The position numbers and the translations under genes were made by a program. From contig CAKRJT010000052.1 in assembly GCA_934351925.1 (NCBI GenBank), positions 1 to 11,423 of the forward strand: DNA of 11,423 bases, given 5' to 3'. Shown here one piece after another: positions 5,655-11,423 of this stretch. Source of the stretch: an uncultured Lachnospiraceae bacterium (GTDB taxonomy: Bacteria; Bacillota; Clostridia; Lachnospirales; Lachnospiraceae). Position 1 is the first letter of the stretch. Each line of letters begins with the position of its first letter. The notes under the pieces were generated by a model. The model saw only the letters and a program-made list of their open reading frames with translations. It did not search any database and was not told the origin of the DNA.

Positions 5655-6890
5655 GTGAGAGCATATGAGCGTTTACTAAAATATGTAAGCTATGAAACTA
5701 CATCTGATGAGAGCAGTGAGACCTGCCCGAGCTCGCCTAAGGAGCTTGTGCTTGCCGAGGCTTTGGTGGAGGAGTTAAAGCAGATAGGCGTTGCGGATGC
5801 ATATGTCGATAAGGATGGCTATGTATATGGAAGTATTCCGGCCACGAAGGGGGCGGAAAATGAGAAGGTTATAGGGCTCATCGCACATATGGATACAGCT
5901 CCGGCGATGTCCGGCGCGAACATTAAGCCGCGCATTATAAAGGACTATGACGGTGCGGATATCGTGCTCAATGAGGAGCTTGGCGTTGTGATGGATACGG
6001 TTACATTTCCGCATCTTACCAATTATGTCGGACAGGATCTTATTGTTACGGACGGAACGACACTTCTCGGTGCCGATGACAAGGCGGGGGTTGCCGAGAT
6101 TATGACGGCAGCAGCCGAGATAATAGCGGCTGACGCACAGGCAGGGGAAGGTAGTGCTCATGGTAAGATATGCATAGCCTTCACGCCTGATGAGGAGATT
6201 GGAAGGGGTGCAGACCGCTTTGACGTGGAGCATTATGGCGCAGACTATGCATATACGGTTGATGGAGGCATGCTCGGCGAGATAGAGTTCGAGAACTTTA
6301 ACGCGGCATCTGCCAAGGTTCATATAAAGGGTGAGAATATTCACCCGGGTGAGGCTAAAAATAAGATGAAGAATGCATCGCTTCTTGCTATGGAGTTCAA
6401 CTCGATGCTGCCACCTGCTGAGATACCGGCGCACACGGAGGGATATGAGGGATTTTTCCATCTGTGCGGCATGAACGGCGATGAAGAGAATGCATATCTT
6501 GATTACATCGTGCGTGACCACAGCATGGACAAGTTTCTTGAGAGAAAGGCTATGCTTGAGCGCATTACAGTATACCTTAATCAAAAATATGGTGAGGGAA
6601 CAGTGAATCTTAATATGAAGGATTCTTATTACAATATGAGGGAAAAGCTTGAGTCGGATATGTATATAGTTGACCGTGCTGTTGAGGCTATGCGTGAGAA
6701 TGACGTTGAGCCGATTATTCAGCCAATTCGCGGCGGCACGGACGGCGCGCGTCTGTCATTCATGGGACTTCCATGCCCGAACCTGAGCACGGGTGGACAT
6801 AACTTCCATGGAAAGTATGAATATGTCTGCATACAGTCAATGGATAAGATGGTTGATATTATAAAGACCATTGTGCGTAAAAACAATTAG
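5655..6890 (+). CDS. pepT: Peptidase T, tripeptide aminopeptidase (411 aa, GTG start)
   Basis: Cytoplasmic M20B zinc aminopeptidase that removes the N-terminal residue from tripeptides in peptide nutrition. The GTG at 5655 gives the family's usual N-terminus (VRAYERLLKYV) and length (about 405-410), with AGAGGA (5641-5646) eight bases upstream. An upstream in-frame ATG at 5517 would add 46 unconserved residues and has no ribosome site. Metal-site motifs are complete: His78 and Asp80 in IAHMDTAP, Asp141 in LLGADDKAGVA, the catalytic Glu180 and Glu181 in FTPDEEIGRG, Asp203 in TVDGG, His382 in TGGHNFHG. RGGTDG at 359-364 contributes to substrate binding in the family. The lid domain lies between about 210 and 320 (GENIHPGEAKNKM). 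The gene is 39 bases ahead of a DegV-family gene in the same direction and probably cotranscribed with it. Confidence 0.96.
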   Translation: MRAYERLLKYVSYETTSDESSETCPSSPKELVLAEALVEELKQIGVADAYVDKDGYVYGSIPATKGAENEKVIGLIAHMDTAPAMSGANIKPRIIKDYDGADIVLNEELGVVMDTVTFPHLTNYVGQDLIVTDGTTLLGADDKAGVAEIMTAAAEIIAADAQAGEGSAHGKICIAFTPDEEIGRGADRFDVEHYGADYAYTVDGGMLGEIEFENFNAASAKVHIKGENIHPGEAKNKMKNASLLAMEFNSMLPPAEIPAHTEGYEGFFHLCGMNGDEENAYLDYIVRDHSMDKFLERKAMLERITVYLNQKYGEGTVNLNMKDSYYNMREKLESDMYIVDRAVEAMRENDVEPIIQPIRGGTDGARLSFMGLPCPNLSTGGHNFHGKYEYVCIQSMDKMVDIIKTIVRKNN

Positions 6891-6929
6891 TTATAATTTA
6901 AGATAACATAAACCGGCGGGGAATATTTG

Positions 6930-7775
6930 ATGAAGAATATAAGAATAATAACTGACAGTGCATCTGATATGCCATATGATTACAGGGAAGATGTGACTGT
7001 TGTGCCGCTCCATGTGCGATTTGGAGCGGAGGAGTATCTTGATGGAGTGAATTTAAGCCACAGGGAATTTTATGAGAAGCTTATCGAGAATGAGGAGCTT
7101 CCTACAACGAGCCAGGTCGCGCCGTTCGCCTTTGAGGAGGCATATGAGAAGGCAAGACAGGCGGGAGAGCAGGTTATAGTCATAACCATTTCAGGAAAGC
7201 TTTCCGGGACATACCAGAGCGCGTGCATAGCATCCGCGGACTATGAGGACATGGTGTGCGTTATCGACAGTGAGAACGTGACGGTCGGCGAGAGAGCTCT
7301 TGTCGAGTATGCCATAAGGCTTGTGGATGCGGGAAAGGATATTCAGGAGATTGCCGATACGATAAACAGGGAGAAGAAAAATATCCATGTTGTCGGTCTT
7401 TTAGACACTCTTGAGTATTTGAAAAAGGGCGGACGAATATCCAAGACGGTTGCGTTTGTCGGGGGAATGTTGTCGATTAAGCCTGTAATTTCCATTGAAA
7501 ACGGTGAGGTTGCGATGCTGGGAAAGGCGAGAGGCTCGAAGCAGGGAAACAATCTTCTGGTACAGCAGATTGAGAAGGCAGGCGGAATAGATTTTGCCAA
7601 GCCGTACTACCTCGGCTATGCGGGGCTTGACGACACGCTTTTGCAAAAATACATTGCGGACAGCGCACATATCTGGAAAGAACACACCGACAGACTTGAG
7701 ACAATGTCAGTTGGCGGCGCCATCGGAACACATGTGGGGCCGGGTGCCATAGCGGTTGCATTCTTTGCACTTTAA
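6930..7775 (+). CDS. DegV family fatty-acid-binding protein (281 aa)
   Basis: DegV/FakB-type protein: a cytoplasmic two-domain carrier that holds one fatty acid. Family members present it to the FakA kinase to make acyl-phosphate for lipid synthesis. No fakA gene is in the window, so that partnership is inferred. Family motifs run in order: IITDSASD at residues 6-13, PTTSQ at 58-62, ISGKLSGTYQSA at 87-98, DSENVTVG at 113-120, LEYLKKGGRIS at 161-171, KPVI at 184, and GTHVGPGA at 266-273 containing the conserved His. Length matches the family. I use the ATG at 6930; GGGG at 6918-6921 is eight bases away. A TTG directly before it is also in frame but closer to the ribosome site. It follows pepT by 39 bases, and no promoter is visible between them. 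Confidence 0.93.
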   Translation: MKNIRIITDSASDMPYDYREDVTVVPLHVRFGAEEYLDGVNLSHREFYEKLIENEELPTTSQVAPFAFEEAYEKARQAGEQVIVITISGKLSGTYQSACIASADYEDMVCVIDSENVTVGERALVEYAIRLVDAGKDIQEIADTINREKKNIHVVGLLDTLEYLKKGGRISKTVAFVGGMLSIKPVISIENGEVAMLGKARGSKQGNNLLVQQIEKAGGIDFAKPYYLGYAGLDDTLLQKYIADSAHIWKEHTDRLETMSVGGAIGTHVGPGAIAVAFFAL

Positions 7776-7788
7776 TCAGAGGTATTTT

Positions 7789-7804
7789 GCAGATTACTGC
7801 TTTT
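7789..7804 (+). terminator. Weak candidate terminator after the DegV gene
   Basis: GCAG-ATTA-CTGC followed by TTTT lies 14 bases past the stop. The stem is only four pairs, so efficiency is doubtful. A stronger hairpin without a T-run (CGTGCG/CGCACG, 7836-7855) follows in the same gap. Confidence 0.3.
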
Positions 7805-7835
7805 AGAGTGACGGGTCAGAGTTCAGATGGCATTT

Positions 7836-7855
7836 CGTGCGGGAATGAACGCACG
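7836..7855. repeat. Inverted repeat between convergent genes
   Basis: CGTGCG and CGCACG, with an eight-base loop, lie midway between the convergent DegV and 86-residue genes. There is no T-run on either strand, so it is not a classical terminator; it may still stop or stabilise transcripts. Confidence 0.5.
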
Positions 7856-7924
7856 CGGCGGAATTGAATTATGTCGCTTAGGCGGCCTGCCGAAGGCATC
7901 TTGTACCTTGACCCGGCATCAATA

Positions 7925-8185
7925 TTAGTAGAAGCGCTGTATTTTGGTGAAATCAAGCTCCTCCTCAGCCTCCTGGGCCACGCGCTTGTTGGTGATGGCG
8001 ATGTGGTCGAGGTAGGCGATAAAGAGGTCGGAGACATCGAGCGAATACTCCTCGGCTGCGCGGTTGAGCTCAGGCATCATAATTGTGGTGTCCGGCACAC
8101 CCGGCTGGTCAGGGCGCTCATTCTCCACGAAGTCATCTATTCTTTTCATAAGTGCAAGCTTTGTATTTGTATCGAGTTCTTTCAT
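7925..8185 (-). CDS. Small acidic cytoplasmic protein of unknown function (86 aa)
   Basis: I do not recognise this protein. It has no signal peptide or membrane helix. An N-terminal helix (residues 6-21, TNTKLALMKRIDDFVE) is followed by a Pro/Asp-rich loop (NERPDQPGVPDTT). A second helical part runs from about 37 to 80 (ELNRAAEEY, DLFIAYLDHIAITNKRVAQEAEEE), rich in Glu and Asp. GAAAGGAA, about seven bases before the ATG, and a strong promoter at 8250-8277 show that it is a real, separately transcribed gene. It converges on the DegV gene. The leader has an inverted repeat over the predicted transcription start, which hints at regulation. No cysteine cluster, nuclease or DNA-binding motif is visible. 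Confidence 0.78.
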   Translation of the reverse strand: MKELDTNTKLALMKRIDDFVENERPDQPGVPDTTIMMPELNRAAEEYSLDVSDLFIAYLDHIAITNKRVAQEAEEELDFTKIQRFY

Positions 8186-8220
8186 GGGTATTCCTTTCTG
8201 AAACGGTTAATAATAGCTTG

Positions 8221-8245
8221 GTCAGGAAAAATCGTATGACCTGAC
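8221..8245. promoter_or_regulatory. Inverted repeat over the start of the 86-residue gene's transcript
   Basis: GTCAGG (8221-8226) and CCTGAC (8240-8245) are 13 bases apart and sit directly downstream of the minus-strand -10, covering the predicted start near 8243. This is a classic operator position; a hairpin at the 5' end of the mRNA is the alternative. Confidence 0.5.
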
Positions 8246-8249
8246 AAAT

Positions 8250-8277
8250 AGTATAACACAAGGCGGTTTAAAGTCAA
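8250..8277 (-). promoter_or_regulatory. Promoter of the 86-residue gene
   Basis: TTGACT (8277-8272) and TATACT (8255-8250) are 16 bases apart on the minus strand, each matching consensus at five of six bases. The predicted leader is about 58 bases. Confidence 0.75.
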
Positions 8278-8341
8278 CTTGCACAATGAGAAGCGTATGC
8301 ACAAATAATTTAATAACAGACATTTAGCGTGAAAACACGTT

Positions 8342-8347
8342 TATAAT
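8342..8347 (+). promoter_or_regulatory. Candidate promoter -10 for the flippase, preceded by a palindrome
   Basis: A perfect TATAAT has no good -35. The palindrome CGTG-AAAA-CACG (8328-8339) lies two bases upstream, inside the spacer, where a regulator could act. Transcription would begin near 8354 and give a leader of about 75 bases. Confidence 0.45.
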
Positions 8348-8358
8348 TACTATTTGTG

Positions 8359-8375
8359 CCGCCGCTTGACGGCGG
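8359..8375 (+). repeat. GC-rich hairpin in the flippase leader
   Basis: CCGCCG-CTTGA-CGGCGG is a perfect six-pair stem with a five-base loop starting about five bases into the predicted mRNA. No T-run follows, so it is not a terminator. A 5' stabilising hairpin is plausible. Confidence 0.55.
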
Positions 8376-8388
8376 AATGGGGATTAAA

Positions 8389-8436
8389 ATGGGATTTTTA
8401 ACAGTCAGGATTGCGGAAATGTATAATTATGAATAA
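8389..8436 (+). CDS. Possible 15-codon upstream ORF overlapping the flippase start
   Basis: ATG at 8389 is preceded by GGGGA at ideal spacing (five bases). It encodes MGFLTVRIAEMYNYE and stops with TAA at 8434-8436. Its last codons overlap, in another frame, the flippase ATG at 8429. The flippase itself has only a weak CGGA 11 bases upstream, so ribosomes ending here could restart there. Expression is not proven and the peptide resembles no known leader peptide. Confidence 0.4.
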   Translation: MGFLTVRIAEMYNYE

Positions 8437-9664
8437 AAGTAAGTTTATCTGGAATATGCTTGGCAGCGGGATATATTCGCTGGCAACGGTGATATTTGTA
8501 ATGCTCGCAAAGAGAATTGTGGGTGAGGAGGCAGGAGCGAAGTTCTACATGGCTTTTACCACGGGACAGATGCTTCTGACAATAGGATATTTTGAGATAA
8601 GGCCTTTTCAGGTGACGGACGTGAGAGGGCAGTACAAGCCCGAAGAATATTTTGGCTTCAGGGTACTAAGCTGTCTTGCGATGCTGCTTGGCGGTGCTGC
8701 AGTCGGGCTTGTGTATGTCGCAAACGGCAAGGCTGACGGAGCGGGCTTTGGGCTGATTATGGCCATGTGTATTCTAAAGATGCTCGACGGCGTTGCGGAC
8801 GTGTTCGAGGGCGAATTTCAGAGAAATGACAGGATAGATATATCGGGAATGTCGATGGCGTTTAGGACGCTTGCGGTAATGGCAGTGTTCTCGGCAGCGG
8901 CATGGCTTACAAGAAATATATATATCGCCTCGGCAGCGGCAGCGGTGACAGGGCTTGCCGGTGTGGTATGTGTTGTGATGGTATGGAGCAGAAGTTTCGA
9001 GAAACTGTCGGTCTCGTTTAAGGTGGACAAGATGAAGTCGCTCTTTGGGAGCACAGTGCTGCTCTTCATCAGTTCGGCGATGTGCATGTGGCTGTGGAAC
9101 GGCACGAAATATGTGGTGGAGTGGACGCTGACCGACAGGGAAACCCTTGTGTACGGCATAGTTTTCATGCCTACGATGGTGATAAACTTAGGCAGCAGCT
9201 TTGTGTTCAAGCCGATGCTGACCACGCTTGCAAGACATTACGAGAATGGCGAATATAAGAAATTTGCCGGGCTTGTCGGAGTGCTCGTGGCGATAACCTG
9301 CGGGCTCACGCTTGTGACCCTTGCGGCTGGAGCGTGGCTTGGAATACCGGTTTTGTCCTGGCTGTATGATATCGACTTGTCAGGTTACAAGGCGGTCATG
9401 CTGGTACTCATTGCGGCTGGCGGTTTTAATGCGGTGAGCATACTCTTTTACTATGCGCTCACGGTTATGAGATTACAGAAGGAGATTTTTGCAGGATATA
9501 CGATGACCTTCATAGTGTCGATAGTGCTTCCGGTTCTGATGGTAAGATGTATGGGAATTATGGGAGCGGGCTGGGCGTATCTTATTGTGATGGCGCTTCT
9601 GACGGTGGTTTTTGCCGGGATGCTCTATACGAAGCTGCTTGCCGCCGGGCGCCGGAACAGATAG
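8429..9664 (+). CDS. MOP/Wzx-like oligosaccharide flippase, polytopic membrane protein (411 aa)
   Basis: Inner-membrane protein with about 12-13 hydrophobic helices spread over its full length (for example 8-27, 78-98, 105-123, 144-162, 167-187, 204-224, 238-259, 280-300, 320-345, 355-373, 378-402). The N-terminus (WNMLGSGIYSLATVIFVMLAKRIVG), the GQMLLTIGYFEIRPFQVTD segment and EGEFQRNDRIDISGMSMAFR at 127-146 are typical of the polysaccharide flippase branch of the MOP superfamily, which moves lipid-linked sugars outward. The substrate is unknown, and no glycosyltransferase or polymerase neighbours are seen, so it is an orphan member. I choose the ATG at 8429; the TTG at 8411 abuts AGGA too closely and lies inside the overlapping 15-codon ORF. 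A strong hairpin follows at 9723. Confidence 0.82.
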   Translation: MNKSKFIWNMLGSGIYSLATVIFVMLAKRIVGEEAGAKFYMAFTTGQMLLTIGYFEIRPFQVTDVRGQYKPEEYFGFRVLSCLAMLLGGAAVGLVYVANGKADGAGFGLIMAMCILKMLDGVADVFEGEFQRNDRIDISGMSMAFRTLAVMAVFSAAAWLTRNIYIASAAAAVTGLAGVVCVVMVWSRSFEKLSVSFKVDKMKSLFGSTVLLFISSAMCMWLWNGTKYVVEWTLTDRETLVYGIVFMPTMVINLGSSFVFKPMLTTLARHYENGEYKKFAGLVGVLVAITCGLTLVTLAAGAWLGIPVLSWLYDIDLSGYKAVMLVLIAAGGFNAVSILFYYALTVMRLQKEIFAGYTMTFIVSIVLPVLMVRCMGIMGAGWAYLIVMALLTVVFAGMLYTKLLAAGRRNR

Positions 9665-9722
9665 GAGAAAAAGAAAATCCGATAACGTGGAAGGACGGAG
9701 AATACCGCCTAAAAAAAGGAGG

Positions 9723-9747
9723 AGCCCTGATATATTATATCAGGGCT
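9723..9747. terminator. Strong hairpin after the flippase gene
   Basis: AGCCCTGATATA and TATATCAGGGCT form a 12-pair palindrome around one base (effectively 10 pairs and a small loop), 58 bases past the flippase stop. The plus-strand tail is only TATTATG, while the minus strand reads into CCTCC then seven T. It probably ends the flippase transcript and may block antisense reading too. The rest of 9665-9927 holds one inverted repeat and no gene. Confidence 0.6.
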
Positions 9748-9799
9748 TATTATGAAAAAAATTCTTAAGTACTTGTGTCCTTAATCATTTATCTTTATG

Positions 9800-9825
9800 T
9801 CACTTATTATATGTGGCATAAGTGA
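9800..9825. repeat. Inverted repeat in the flippase-cyclophilin gap
   Basis: TCACTTAT (9800-9807) and ATAAGTGA (9818-9825) are perfect arms around a 10-base centre. There is no T-run on either side. It lies between two converging genes, so it may be a weak bidirectional terminator or a binding site. Confidence 0.5.
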
Positions 9826-9927
9826 AGAAAACATGTTAATCCTGTGAAGGTTTGTTTAAATATAAATGAACGAATTGTGAACAACGAATTTTTTTCTTAC
9901 TCCTTAAGTGGATAAAATTTACCTGTT

Positions 9928-10449
9928 TTATACAGTTTCAGGCTCAGGATACTCAACTCCGAAGGTGTCGACGGTTACGGACTCGATGCGCTGCTCCTCC
10001 ATAGGGCGGTCGCTCCAGTCTGTAGGGGTCTCCGCGATGGCATTGACAACGTCCTGTCCTTCGATAACCTTGCCGAAAGCGGCATAGGCACCATCAAGGT
10101 GAGGAGCTGCTGCATGCATGATGAAGAACTGTGATCCTGCTGAATCCGGGTTCATGGCTCTTGCCATTGAGAGAACTCCCGGTGTGTGCTTCAAACCATT
10201 CTCAAAGCCGTTCTGAGAGAACTCACCCTTTATTGAGTAGCCCGGACCGCCCATGCCTGTTCCTTCAGGACAGCCGCCCTGTATCATGAAGCCGCTTATG
10301 ATGCGGTGGAAGATAAGTCCATCGTAGAAGCCCTTCTTTACAAGGCTGATGAAGTTGTTGACGGTGTTAGGTGCAGTCTCAGGATAGAGCTCTGCCTTGA
10401 TTGTGCCGCGTCCTGCGACAGTGAATGTAACTATTGGATTCTGTGACAT
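9928..10449 (-). CDS. Cyclophilin-type peptidyl-prolyl cis-trans isomerase (173 aa)
   Basis: Cytoplasmic single-domain cyclophilin that speeds cis-trans isomerisation of Xaa-Pro bonds in folding proteins; there is no signal peptide. Family motifs are complete: the catalytic Arg49 in IFHRI, FMIQGG at 54-59 (Phe54, Gln57), GEF at 75-77, LSMAR at 93-97, GSQFFI at 105-110, and HLDGAYAAFGKV at 117-128. The position of human CypA Trp121, which contacts cyclosporin, is His117 here, as in many bacterial forms, so drug affinity should be low. Length fits small bacterial cyclophilins. AAAGGAAT (10456-10463) lies six bases before the ATG, and a strong promoter lies about 40-70 bases upstream. The gene diverges from the GNAT gene, and no clear terminator is seen after its stop. 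Confidence 0.96.
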   Translation of the reverse strand: MSQNPIVTFTVAGRGTIKAELYPETAPNTVNNFISLVKKGFYDGLIFHRIISGFMIQGGCPEGTGMGGPGYSIKGEFSQNGFENGLKHTPGVLSMARAMNPDSAGSQFFIMHAAAPHLDGAYAAFGKVIEGQDVVNAIAETPTDWSDRPMEEQRIESVTVDTFGVEYPEPETV

Positions 10450-10465
10450 TGTAATATTCCTTTCT

Positions 10466-10493
10466 TTGATTTATCATATATGTGATTTATTAT
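10466..10493 (+). promoter_or_regulatory. Candidate promoter of the GNAT gene
   Basis: TTGATT (10466-10471) and TATTAT (10488-10493) are 16 bases apart. The -10 shares bases with the divergent cyclophilin -10, so the two promoters would compete. The near-palindrome ATCATAT/ATGTGAT (10473-10486, six of seven pairs) fills the spacer and also covers the cyclophilin start. Confidence 0.45.
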
Positions 10494-10518
10494 AACTTTT
10501 TTGAGGTGTTTTAGTCAA
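10489..10518 (-). promoter_or_regulatory. Promoter of the cyclophilin gene
   Basis: On the minus strand TTGACT (10518-10513) and perfect TATAAT (10494-10489) are 18 bases apart. The -35 reaches the first base of the GNAT start codon. The predicted leader is about 33 bases. Confidence 0.7.
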
Positions 10519-11423
10519 TGGACAAGTCTGTAGATAGTGTGCATTTGTTTGACACGGTTGCACTCATACTGCGCCGTATGAACAGCGATGTGGAAAAATA
10601 TATAGAGGTTTCACTTTCAGAGGGGCTCAGGGTGGAAGTGTATGTTTTGGAAAAAGATAATTTGCAGGGCGGGGAGCCGCTGTCACGGGAGCTGTGCGGT
10701 CGCATCGGTGATGGACAGGGTGCACAGGGGCTTCTTGTGATAACCGATGATGACGGTGTGGCGCAGGAGCTTGAACAGCTCGGCGTGGCTGTGACGGGCT
10801 ACAGGGCTCCGGGCGGTGAATATGAAGGCTTTGCGACGCGGTATGTTGTGGAGGAACTCCCGATGGTCGACGACGAGTACTTTAACCTTGTATACATGCG
10901 TGCACATCATATTCCGGTCGTCATAGCCGGGACGGAGAGGACAATTATCAGGGAAATGACGGAGAAGGATCTTCCGGCAATGTATGAGCTGTACGCTGAT
11001 CCGGCGGTTACACAGTGGTGCGAGCCGCTCTACGAGTATGAGAAGGAACTCGAATTTACAAGGGCATATATAGACAATATGTATGTATTTTGCGGATACG
11101 GTCTGTGGCTCGTGTTCGACAGGGAAAGCGGGGAGCTTATAGGGCGCGCAGGAATAAGCCACAGGGAGATTGACGGCATTGAGCGCTGTGAGCTCGGCTA
11201 CATAATAAAGGGAACGAGGCAGCGGCAGGGGCTCGGCTTTGAGGTGAGCCGTGAGATTATAAGATATGCGGCGGACAGCCTTGGCATGGACGAGCTGTGG
11301 CTGTGCACGGAGGAGGACAACGAGGCGTCTGAGGCACTCGCGCAAAAGCTCGGATTCTATCAGTGGGGAAGTGCATTGTGCGATATCGGAAGTGGAGAGC
11401 AAAGAGAGTGCAGAATATACAGG
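10518..11423 (+). CDS. GNAT-family N-acetyltransferase with extra N-terminal domain, 3' end outside window
   Basis: The frame is open for 302 codons from ATG 10518 to the right edge, with TGAGGTG (10502-10508) upstream. Residues about 142-300 are a GNAT domain of the RimJ/RimL-like kind: TIIREMTEKDLPAMYELYADP opens it, motif A is ELGYIIKGTRQRQGLGFEV (225-243) with the Q/R-x-x-G-x-G acetyl-CoA loop at 235-240, and motif B is NEASEALAQKLGF (268-280). Family members transfer acetyl from acetyl-CoA to an amine; the substrate is unknown. Residues 1-140 are a separate alpha/beta domain (LLVITDDDGVAQELEQLGVAVTGY at 72-95). I have seen such an arrangement in Lachnospiraceae acetyltransferases, but its function is not known to me. 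The gene diverges from the cyclophilin with overlapping promoters. Only a few residues are probably missing. Confidence 0.85.
   Translation, partial: MDKSVDSVHLFDTVALILRRMNSDVEKYIEVSLSEGLRVEVYVLEKDNLQGGEPLSRELCGRIGDGQGAQGLLVITDDDGVAQELEQLGVAVTGYRAPGGEYEGFATRYVVEELPMVDDEYFNLVYMRAHHIPVVIAGTERTIIREMTEKDLPAMYELYADPAVTQWCEPLYEYEKELEFTRAYIDNMYVFCGYGLWLVFDRESGELIGRAGISHREIDGIERCELGYIIKGTRQRQGLGFEVSREIIRYAADSLGMDELWLCTEEDNEASEALAQKLGFYQWGSALCDIGSGEQRECRIYR

Noticed and set aside
5775..6584. 269-codon open frame on the minus strand
   Set aside because: It lies wholly inside pepT, whose motifs are complete; the antisense protein is Cys/His-rich nonsense with no ribosome site.
7871..8239. 122-codon frame on the plus strand
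   Set aside because: It overlaps, antisense, the 86-residue gene that has a strong promoter and ribosome site, and it contains that promoter's leader.
8818..9225. 135-codon frame on the minus strand
   Set aside because: It is antisense to the flippase with no own signals.
9865..9895. Direct repeat ACGAATT near the cyclophilin stop
   Set aside because: It is short and AT-rich, without symmetry or a T-run in the right place; not supported as terminator or binding site.
10683..11402. 239-codon open frame on the minus strand
   Set aside because: It is antisense to the GNAT gene, which has clear family motifs, and has no family resemblance of its own.
1..11423. tRNA, rRNA, insertion sequence or integrase
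   Set aside because: No cloverleaf-like run with GGTTCAAATC-type arm, no transposase motif and no terminal inverted repeat with target duplication was found by eye.

Overview
The window looks like chromosomal DNA of a low-to-mid GC Firmicute, most likely a gut Lachnospiraceae. This is inferred from AGGAGG-type ribosome sites, sigma-A-like promoters, a PepT/DegV pair, a cyclophilin-type prolyl isomerase, a GNAT protein with an extra N-terminal domain of a kind I associate with that family, and surface proteins with Thr/Pro stalks, Cys-rich modules and an InlB-type repeat. No rRNA, tRNA, transposase, integrase or CRISPR array is visible.

Left half (1-5342) is read entirely from the minus strand and is devoted to the cell surface plus an unknown cassette. 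In order of transcription: two adjacent lipoproteins (5342-4416 and 4367-3216) with long Ser/Thr/Pro stalks. The first is only an anchor and a stalk built of perfect-register tandem repeats; the second ends in two Cys-rich modules and an unknown C-terminal domain. Next comes an AT-rich three-gene operon (2964-1734) encoding a three-helix membrane protein, a single-pass membrane protein and a soluble helical protein. It has its own good promoter, two sets of direct repeats upstream and a clear terminator. Last is a large exported protein with an InlB-type repeat (1594 to beyond base 1), whose 3' end lies outside the window.

The middle (5343-8185) is housekeeping. A 312-base divergent intergenic region leads into pepT, which starts at a GTG and encodes a zinc tripeptidase, followed in the same direction by a DegV/FakB-type fatty-acid-binding protein. 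A small acidic protein of unknown function faces them from the minus strand.

The right part (8186-11423) holds a 12-13-helix MOP/Wzx-like flippase preceded by a hairpin and a 15-codon upstream ORF that overlaps its start, a cyclophilin, and a divergently transcribed GNAT acetyltransferase that runs off the right edge. The cyclophilin and GNAT promoters overlap on the same AT-rich box.

The best candidate for something undescribed is the AT-rich three-gene operon with its repeat-decorated promoter. I cannot assign it a function from sequence alone.
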